Source of the DNA: Candidatus Altimarinota bacterium
Lineage (GTDB): Bacteria > Patescibacteriota > Gracilibacteria > BD1-5 > UBA6164
Reading direction: 5' to 3'
Length of the DNA stretch: 64,000 bases
Assembly (NCBI GenBank): GCA_030683605.1
Contig: JAUXPL010000001.1
Coordinates: 1 to 64,000, forward strand
Shown here: piece by piece, positions 56,998 to 64,000 of the stretch
Numbering within the stretch: the stretch's first letter is position 1
Layout of the letters: every line of letters starts with the position of its first letter
The notes under the pieces: model-generated
The model's database searches: none
Told to the model about the DNA's origin: nothing
What the model saw: the letters and a program-made list of their open reading frames with translations, nothing else
Program-made: the position numbers and the translations under genes

Positions 56998-57444
56998 ATG
57001 AGAAAAATATTTGTTTTATTTTTGTTGTTATTTTCATTATTTTTTAATATTAATAATCTATATTCAGATCTAGAATGAACATCTTGATGAAATCAATGAT
57101 GAATTACTAATTGTACATTTGATTGAGAATGAGATATTTGAGATGCTTTGGATTGATGCTTACAGGGGACAGGCTTAGTAAGTTGAAATAATGTTACTGT
57201 TGATTGAACCGGTTGATTTGCTGATAAAATATCAAATTGGGTAAATAATATATCTATTTATTTATGAATTATTGCAGTATGATCTATTGTATATTGATCT
57301 CTTATTTTGACACTTAGTGCATGAGAAGACGAAAAAATAACTAAAGCAAAAAATATTATTAAATGGTGAATTTTATGATTTTTATGACTTATTTCTACTG
57401 CTGCTATTATTAACTTGGTGGTAAATATTATGTATTCATTATAA
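56998..57444 (+). CDS. VirB2/TrbC-like pilin, glycine-rich N-terminus
   Basis: 148 aa. Signal MRKIFVLFLLLFSLFFNINNLYS, then a glycine-rich segment (EGTSGGNQGGITNCTFDGEG) with two Cys. Then helix ISIYLGIIAVGSIVYGSLIL, loop SAGEDEKITKAKN and helix IIKWGILGFLGLISTAAIIN. Many glycines are TGA-coded, so under the standard code this gene would vanish. Fourth pilin of the cluster. Confidence 0.8.
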
Positions 57445-57448
57445 TTTT

Positions 57449-58300
57449 ATGAAAAAACTATATTTATTTATTATAACACTTACAATATTTAGTTTTTGAA
57501 TTTATATTATCAAAAACTATTTTTTGTGAAATTATGAAAATGACTTAAATAATTATATAGAGAATAAATATATAGAGCCTGTTGAAGATATTGAAGATTT
57601 AAATTCTTGAGATGAGTCAGTAAAAAATAAAATAAGTGAAAAAAATATTACTAAAAAAATAAATGAAATTGAAAAAAAAATCATTTTTTATTATTTTCCT
57701 GATAGTTTTAATTCTGATATTTTGAATTATACTAATTGATTAAAAAGTTTTTTTCATAGCTATTTAATTATTGATAAAATAGATTTATTAAAAGTTGAAA
57801 TGCATCAGGATAAATCTAAAGTAAGATGAAATATGAAAGAACGTAAAATTAGATTATTTTGAGTTAAACAAATGAGTATTCCAGAAACTGTATCTGTATG
57901 AATTCATGAATTCGGTCACTTTATAGATTTATATTACTTTAAAAAACAAGTATTTACTGATATTAGTTATTATTTTTATAATATTTCTTGGGATTGAGTT
58001 AAAGTAATTAAATCAGGACATACATATGATGATTTTGTTTCTTGATATGCTATGACTAATAAGTATGAGGATTTTGCTGAAAGTTTCATTTATTACATTT
58101 TACATAATAATGATTTTCAAGAGAGAGCTAAAAAATCTATTATTTTGAAAAGTAAATATGATTTTTTTAGTAAATATTTGTTTAGAAATAAAGAATTTGA
58201 TAAAACTAATTTTTGAGATGGAAAAATCAAGCCATATTATCGGGATACTACTAAAATAAATTTTTCTTTGCAAAATTTTTTGGAGTTTTTGAAAAAATAG
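57449..58300 (+). CDS. Membrane-anchored zinc metalloprotease, HEFGH motif
   Basis: 283 aa. N-terminal anchor (LYLFIITLTIFSFGIYIIKNYF), then a soluble part. The zinc-binding HExxH is VGIHEFGHFIDLYYF near residue 153, and a third ligand candidate is Glu in KYEDFAESFIYY near 215. This gluzincin-like plan, with an HExxH...E(D)xxE pattern, resembles putative zinc-dependent peptidases in CPR. It is last in the pilin cluster, 4 bases after the previous gene, so it may trim the pilins or other surface proteins (inference). Confidence 0.75.
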
Positions 58301-58616
58301 ATATAATCTGTCTACCTATAAAAAATAACTTCAAAAATCAATTTCAATTTGAGCCTCTTTCCCGCTTTAGTGTGAAAGAATCCAAGAGAGAGGTTTATGG
58401 AAAAGTGTTTTTTGAAACAAATACAATCAATCAAAAATTTTTTGTTAAATAATTATATGGCTAATTTTATTAGCTATATTATTTAATTATATATAATTAT
58501 TATTCAGAATAAAATCAAGCAAAAAATCATAATAGTTTTAAAATGGGTATTAATTTTTTTGTGGTTGTATAATATAAATTGGTAAAATAATTTTAATTTT
58601 TAAATTCAATAATTTA
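58301..58616. other. 316-bp intergenic region
   Basis: Contains the hairpin repeat at 58353-58398; the rest is AT-rich, with possible promoter hexamers before RNase J. No ORF is supported. Confidence 0.5.
58353..58398. repeat. Hairpin repeat
   Basis: CCTCTttcCCGCTTTAGTGTGAAAG..AGAGAGG: outer CCTCT/AGAGG stem enclosing a CTTT/AAAG pair. The CGCTTTAG segment resembles the core of the elements at 1547 and 6573 (GCTAAAG on the other strand). Confidence 0.45.
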
Positions 58617-60671
58617 ATGAAAGATTTCTTAGATGAATTAGATATGGAGTTATCATGAACTGATAATTTGGATATATCAGATGATGATAATATAGTGAAA
58701 AATGAAGATTTTGTAGAACAAAAAGCTGAAAAAACAACTGAAGAAAAAACAGAAAAAAGGGAAATATTAGTGGTAAAAAATACTGAAAAAAAAGAATTCA
58801 GTAAACAAAATAACATTAAAAATTCAAATCCAAACCAAAATAATAAATATAATAATCAGAATCAAAACAATAATAAGTCAAATAACACTAAACAAATATC
58901 AAAAAATCCTGATGCAGAAATAAAATGAAAATTTATATCAAAATTTCCAGATACAAAGTTTTATTTACCATCACTTAGACAATGATATACTAGATATATG
59001 CCTATTTGAGGTAATAATGAAACTGGTGCAAAAAATATGTGAATGGTACAATATGATGAAGATATTATATTGATTGACTGTTGAGTACAATTTGCTGATC
59101 CAGATATGTTGGGGGTAAATTATTCTATTCCAGATGTATCATTTTTAACTAAGTACAAAAAAAATATTAAATGATTTTTGATTACACATGCTCATTTGGA
59201 TCATATTGGTTCACTTAAACATGTAATGCCAGCATTGGGGATGCCTACATTGTATGGTACTAGATTCACTTTATGATTAATCAGAAAGATTTTCGAAGAA
59301 GCGGGATTATTACCGTATGCTACACTTATTGAAGTAGATGCTCATAGTTCAGAAAAAATAAAAATCTGAAAATTCAAAGTAGAATTTTTTAATGTAAACC
59401 ATTCAGTTCCAGATTGTGCATGAATATATTTAGAATCAGATGGTTGAACTAAATTAGTTCATACTTGAGATTTTAAAATTGATCACACTCCTGCTATAGA
59501 TAAACCAGCTGATTTGGATAGAATAGCTGAAATAGGGAAAAGATGAATAAGTATGTTATTATCTGATTCTACAGGTTCTATTAGAAAATGATTTTCAATG
59601 AGTGAAAAAAATGTATGAGAAGAATTAGAAAAAATAGTTTCAAATCATACTAGAGGTAGACTTATTATTGCTACTTTTTCATCTTGGATTTCTAGAATTC
59701 AACAATTAATAGATATATGTGAAAAACATGATAAAACTATCTTTTTGAGTGGTAGGAGTATGGTAGAAAATGTAGCTATAGCTAAAGAGTTATGATATCT
59801 GAATATCAAACAAGGAATTGTTAAAAAAATGACTCCTAAAAATACAGAATGAATAGCACCACATAAGCAAATAATTATTACTACATGAAGCCAATGAGAA
59901 GAATTCTCAGCTCTATCTAGAATGGCAGAATGAAAACATACATCAGTAGAGATTATTAAATGAGATACTGTTATATTTTCATCATCTATTGTACCAGGTA
60001 ATGAAAAATCTGTTATTTCTATTATTAATAGACTTATTAGGCTTTGAGCAAATGTAATCACAAAAGATGACTGAGAAGTACATACTGGATGACATGCATT
60101 TCAAGAAGAACAAAAAATAATGTTACAATTAGTTAAACCAAAATATTTTATGCCTATATTCTGAGATTTATATTTCAGAACATTACATAAAAATACTGCT
60201 ATGGATACTGGTTTCAAAGAAGACAATATATTGATGTTAGACAATGGTAATATGGTAGATTTTGCTCCTAATAATTGAAATGTATTCAAATCTAGAATCA
60301 AAGCTCCTATTCAAGAATTGGTTATTGATGGTTATGGTATGTGATTGGCTAACAGTCATGTAATCCAAGCAAGAGAAAAAATGATGAATTCATGAGTACT
60401 AGTTGTAACATTCAAAGTAGACAAAAAGACAAAAACTATTCTATGACATATGAAACTTGAAAGTAGAGGTTTAGTTTATCTAGATGAAGTAAGATATATT
60501 CATAGACTAATTATCAAAAAAGCTAGAGAATTATACGAAAATACTGTAAAAGATGTTCCAGATATGGAAGAAAAAGATTTATTAAAAATTATTAGAACAG
60601 ATTTAGAAAAATTCTTATTACATAAATTGGATAGAGAACCTATGATTATTCCAATGTTGATTGAAGTTTAA
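58617..60671 (+). CDS. rnj: Ribonuclease J
   Basis: 684 aa, metallo-beta-lactamase/beta-CASP nuclease for RNA turnover and rRNA maturation. Residues 1-100 are an extra low-complexity N/Q/K/E region (PNQNNKYNNQNQNNNKSNN) not found in most RNase J. The active site includes HAHLDHIG near 190, VDAHSS and FNVNHSVPDCAG, HTGDFKIDHT, SDSTGS and GHAFQEEQ (beta-CASP). The C-terminal domain ends IIPMLIEV. Two ATGs are near; 58617 gives the longest frame. Terminator at 60678 follows. Confidence 0.94.
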
Positions 60672-60677
60672 ACTTTA

Positions 60678-60715
60678 CAAAACACAAAAACTTTTTATTA
60701 TGTTTTTGTGTTTTT
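60678..60715 (+). terminator. Terminator after RNase J
   Basis: AAAACACAAAAAC, loop, GTTTTTGTGTTTTT followed by T-rich DNA. Confidence 0.75.
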
Positions 60716-60734
60716 ATTTTTTTAATAAAAAATT

Positions 60735-61766
60735 ATGAAATATAACTATAAAAAATCTATAAATATTCTATCAGTTTTATTCTTAATATTAGTGTTAAGT
60801 TCATGTTTTGGTTGAACTAATGAAGATGATGTAGAAAAGGCTAAACAAGATTTATGAATAATAGAACAAAGCACTAGTAATGATGAAGATACATGATGAA
60901 GTATTGATATCGAAGCAGATTCTTTAGAAGGAGAAGAATTGAAGGAATTTAAACAAGTGGAAATTACAAGTATTACAGATGAGCAATTTATAGAATTAGA
61001 TGATTTATCAGGTGAAGATTTTTCTGACTGAGAAGTAGAAATTAAATGAATTACTCTTCAAAATGTAGATAAAATAATTATTACATTTGAAAACAAAGAT
61101 TCACAATTCCCAATTGATAAATATGATTTGAAACAATTTAAAAAATGAGATAAGACTTTTTTATATAGGGCTTTTTCTAGATATGAAACATTAGATTATG
61201 GTAAAAATATTTATATAATAGAAGCTTTTTCATGAGATAAAGTAAGTAAAACTCAATTAGTAATAAATCTTGAACAAGATTTATTAAAAAAAGAAAAAGT
61301 AAAAGATTTAGTTTCTTCTGAAAATATTGAAGAATTAAGTACTAATTCATTACCTACTTGAGTTAAATTTGGTACACCTACTAAATTAGGGAATTGAAAA
61401 ATAGGTTACACTGATTTAAAATGATTGGAAATCAAAACTAAAATCTTTCCAGATTTGTCATGTGAAAATTTAACAGAAGTATATTCTGATGTTATTTGAT
61501 GATATTTTTATTGGAATACATGTCGTCCATTATGAAATAATGAGTGATTTAGTTTTTTTGTAGTTAGATTAGATTGAGATAAATATTTTTATGAAAAACA
61601 CTATTATTTATCTAATAATTCTATATACTGAGTACAGGAATTAGAATCATGAGAATGAGTTGCTCGTGAGACATTATGAGATAAAAATACAGAATTAAAA
61701 GCTAAAAATTCTGAGTATCCAATTCTTAAGATATCTGATAGTTTATTTAATGAAATAATGAAATAA
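60735..61766 (+). CDS. Putative lipoprotein, 343 aa
   Basis: SVLFLILVLSSCFGG is a lipoprotein signal, with LSSC lipobox near residues 22-25. Then an acidic linker (EDDVEKAKQD...SDGEEDTGGSIDIE-like, many TGA Gly) and an unknown extracellular region, with Cys near residues 238 and 262. No family recognised. Its stop overlaps the first bases of a palindromic repeat (61764). Confidence 0.65.
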
Positions 61767-61913
61767 TCCATCAGCCTATCGGCAGCTTCCTTTAATACTA
61801 AGGGAAGCCATGCTATTATATTTTTGTTAAATTTTTAGTTAAGTTAAACAAATACTTAAATCAACTTTCTTCCTTTAGTATTAAAGGAAGTCCCCTGAAA
61901 GGGGGATGGATTA
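61764..61913. repeat. Complete palindromic repeat with inverted ends
   Basis: About 150 bp. Ends TAATCCATC and GATGGATTA are perfect inverted copies. Inside lie CTTCCTTTAATACTAAGGGAAG and CTTCCTTTAGTATTAAAGGAAG, plus TCCCCtgaaaGGGGGA. The best-preserved full-length member of the family in the window, resembling a non-autonomous, MITE-like element. It supplies the last stop codon of the upstream gene. Confidence 0.8.
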
Positions 61914-61943
61914 TTAATTAATTATACATTGTAAAAATAAATA

Positions 61944-62636
61944 ATGAGAATATTACTAAAAATATCTGGAGAAGCATTGAAATGAGAAAAAGAATTTTGA
62001 ATTGATCCAGATTTTACAAAAAATGTAGTAAAAATAATAAAGGAAATATACGATAAATGAATACAAATAGCAATAGTTATTTGATGATGAAATATATATA
62101 GATGATGAAGTTTGATATCAGCATGAGTAAATCCTGCTGATTCTCATAATTTGAGTATGTTATCTACAGTATTTAATTGAGTTGTTTTAAAAAATTTCTT
62201 AGAAAAAGATTGAATTGATTCTGTTGTAATGGACCCAAATGGTATAAATTTCGTTGAAGATTATTCCAAAAATAATGCTTTAAAATACTTGAAAGAATGA
62301 AAAATAGTAATTTGTACATGATGAATAGGTAATCCTTATTTTACAACTGATACTTGATGAGTACTTAGGTCGTTAGAGCTTGATTGTGAAATGATGATAA
62401 AAGCTACAAAAGTAGATGGAGTGTATGACAAAGATCCTATGAAATTTGATGATGCAGTATTTTATGAAAAAATTAGTTATGAAGAAGTAATTAATAAAAA
62501 TCTAAAGATATTAGATCAAAATGCAGTTGCATTAGCAAAAGATAATAATGTAAAAATAAAAGTAGTAAATATATCTAAATCTTGAGCAGTTTTGAGAGCT
62601 GTAATAGGAGAAAAAGAAGGTAGTTTGATATCTTAA
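61944..62636 (+). CDS. pyrH: UMP kinase
   Basis: 230 aa, UMP to UDP with ATP; amino acid kinase fold. ILLKISGEALKGEKEFG starts it, IAIVIGGGNIYRG with TGA glycines is the phosphate loop, VVLKNFLEKDGIDSVVMD follows, and KATKVDGVYDKDPMKF plus KILDQNAVALAKDN complete the family blocks. ATG at 61944, just after the palindromic repeat. Confidence 0.95.
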
Positions 62637-62747
62637 AAAAACTTTTGACATTTATCTGCTTTTATATATTATGTTGCAGCAATTTTTAAGAGAATATATA
62701 CACCTTTTAGGAATTAATAAAATAAATTAAATTTTAATAAATCAACA

Positions 62748-62993
62748 ATGTTAGGAAAATTAAAGAAAAGAAAAAGACTTAGAGTTCATGGATTTCTAAG
62801 TAGAAGTTCAACTGCAAATGGTAGAAAAGTACTTAAAAATAGAAGAAGAATGTGAAGACATGAATTAACTGTTTCATATCCAAAAAGATACCAAGAGATT
62901 AATGGTAAAGCTAGAATGCATATTATTGCATGAGGTACAGCTAAAAAATCACCTTTTGATGGTAAAGGTAACTATATAGTTAGAAAAAAATAA
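62748..62993 (+). CDS. rpmH: Ribosomal protein bL34 with C-terminal extension
   Basis: RLRVHGFLSRSSTANGRKVL and KNRRRMGRHELTV (residues 10-43) match bL34. The family is usually about 45 aa; this one has 81, with an added basic tail KRYQEINGKARMHIIAGGTAK. It sits next to rnpA in the usual chromosomal order. Whether the tail is part of the mature ribosomal protein or fused after a stop loss is unknown. Confidence 0.9.
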
Positions 62994-63012
62994 TTAATTA
63001 TTTATCTAAATT

Positions 63013-63432
63013 GTGATTCCAAAATTAAATAGATTAACTGAAAAAGAAGTAAAAAAGGTTTTGACTAGGTGAAAACCTTTTTTTTCTTATTGAATAGTTT
63101 TGAATTATCAAAAAAATAATTTAGAAAAAAACAGATTTGCTATTGTAATTTGATGAAAATCTGTTAAAACTAGTGTAGAGAGAAATTTTTTTAGAAGAAG
63201 TTTTTATGACTTAGTGAGAAATTCGATTAATTTTCTACCTTTCTCAAAGGGAGCGCCCTGAAGGAAGTACTCTTGGGGAGTACCCGAAGGGGGAGGGATT
63301 AAAGATAATAATACTAATAAGTCATACGATTTTGTATTTGTAGTAAAAAAACAGACAAAATTGGATAAAAACGATGAAAATATTATAAATTCTTTCAAAA
63401 AAGATATAAAATTTTTATTAAGTAAAATATAA
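63013..63432 (+). CDS. rnpA: Ribonuclease P protein component with repeat-encoded insert
   Basis: 139 aa. Protein part of RNase P, for 5-prime tRNA maturation. LNRLTEKEVKKVLTRGKPFF, FAIVIGGKSVKTSVERNFFRR (RNR motif variant) and YDFVFVVKK are family blocks. Residues about 75-97 (LPFSKGAPGRKYSWGVPEGGG) come from a GC-rich palindromic repeat in frame, between the RNR helix and the YDFVFV strand. GTG at 63013 is used; 19 bases after rpmH. yidC follows three bases after the stop. Confidence 0.9.
63235..63300. repeat. Palindromic repeat inside rnpA
   Basis: CTACCTTTCTCAAAGGGAGC, AGTACTCTTGGGGAGTAC and CCCGAAGGGGGAGGGATTA: GC-rich, with AAGTACTCttggGGAGTAC as a perfect stem. Ends CCCGAAGGGGGAGGGATTA like other copies. 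Confidence 0.75.
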
Positions 63433-63435
63433 AAA

Positions 63436-64000
63436 ATGAAAAAATTTTTAGATATATTAATGATAGTGGCACTTACTTTATTAGTTGTGAATATATTTAG
63501 TTGAGATAAAACTGAAATAACTAATAAATCTGTTTCATTCGAATTTAATAGTGATAGTTATAATATTCCTGCTTCTGTTATTTTAAAAATAGTAAATAAT
63601 TCAGATGAAGCTATTTCTTTTAATACTTGTGAAAATATAAAAATTAATAATTCATGAAGTGATATTAAGTTTTCAGAATCATTTTGTAAAGATATTACTT
63701 TGAATTCTAGTTCAGGTACTACAATAGATTATTCTACTGAGTATGAAAAATTTTTTACTACTTGAAAATATAATCTAAGTGTAAACTATGATGATAAACA
63801 ATTTTATGATCAATTTGAATTAGATAACAAAGGTACATTCAAAAAAATTTTTGTATGATTATTTTATGCTCCTATATATAATTTAATGATTTTTTTATTA
63901 AGTATATTTTGATGAGTATTTGGATGGGCTATACTATCTATTACAATTATTATTAGGCTTATTTTACTATACCCTCAACACAAAATGATGGTAAGTCAAA
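63436..64000 (+). CDS. yidC: Membrane insertase YidC/Oxa1, partial
   Basis: The N-terminal 188 residues are present, cut off by the window end. The sequence has a first membrane helix (FLDILMIVALTLLVVNIFSG), a short periplasmic domain of about 100 aa (small for the family), then FYAPIYNLMIFLLSIFGG, VFGWAILSITIIIRLILLYP and QHKMMVSQ, the start of the conserved core. Position after rpmH and rnpA is the classic rpmH-rnpA-yidC order. YidC inserts membrane proteins, with or without SecY. Confidence 0.9.

Noticed and set aside
63013-63432. rnpA as a pseudogene because of the odd GC-rich insert
   Set aside because: The frame stays open across the insert and the blocks on both sides match the family, so an in-frame insertion is the better explanation.

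Overview
The window is AT-rich and can only be read as protein if UGA is a sense codon. All conserved genes carry many in-frame TGA triplets at positions where their families have glycine, such as the uL3 GGPGGHG loop, the RuvB Walker A loop, ClpB and SerRS, and every gene ends in TAA or TAG. This is genetic code 25 (UGA = Gly), known from Absconditabacteria (SR1) and Gracilibacteria (BD1-5) of the Candidate Phyla Radiation. The missing uL30 gene, the few biosynthetic genes and the many VirB2-like pilins and very large secreted proteins fit such a small, host-dependent cell. SR1 and BD1-5 cannot be told apart firmly here. CGG and CGA codons are rare but present.

Layout. 1-9.4 kb holds the S10/spc ribosomal operon from rplC to rplO, interrupted by GC-rich hairpin repeats, with a terminator and then secY (9.5-10.8 kb). 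10.8-18.9 kb runs mostly leftward: a DUF342-PilZ protein, an intergenic stretch with two small RNA-like units, def, glutamate dehydrogenase, clpB behind a CIRCE-like operator, and a 72-aa gene with an unusually strong promoter and Shine-Dalgarno sequence. 19.1-21.9 kb is a small accessory island (HARE-HTH/HNH nuclease, KilA-N protein, lipoprotein, small unknowns). 21.9-30.3 kb holds ruvB, a uridine-kinase-like gene, a FemAB transferase, sod, rnhA, a membrane spermidine-synthase-like protein and leuS. 30.5-37.6 kb holds small membrane and pilin genes, an O-methyltransferase, thiI, an M23 peptidase, smpB, a relBE-type toxin-antitoxin pair and serS.

37.8-50.2 kb is one uninterrupted ORF of 4136 codons encoding a giant secreted protein with Ca-binding and FG-GAP/VCBS-like repeats. 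50.3-55.1 kb holds envelope genes (small secreted protein, DsbA-like, O-antigen ligase-like, glycosyltransferase) around a toxin-antitoxin pair whose toxin is broken by a nonsense codon. 55.2-58.3 kb starts with an MNT nucleotidyltransferase and a HEPN remnant flanked by 28-bp direct repeats, followed by four VirB2-like pilin genes and a zinc metalloprotease. 58.6-64 kb holds RNase J, a lipoprotein, pyrH, and the rpmH-rnpA-yidC cluster (yidC cut by the window end).

The most unusual feature is a dispersed family of GC-rich palindromic elements. It occurs between genes and also in frame inside leuS (twice), the FemAB gene and rnpA, adding foreign peptides to conserved proteins much like Rickettsia palindromic elements. 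Other notable points are the giant protein, the two pilin loci, the CIRCE variant at clpB and the repeat-flanked MNT/mini-HEPN module.
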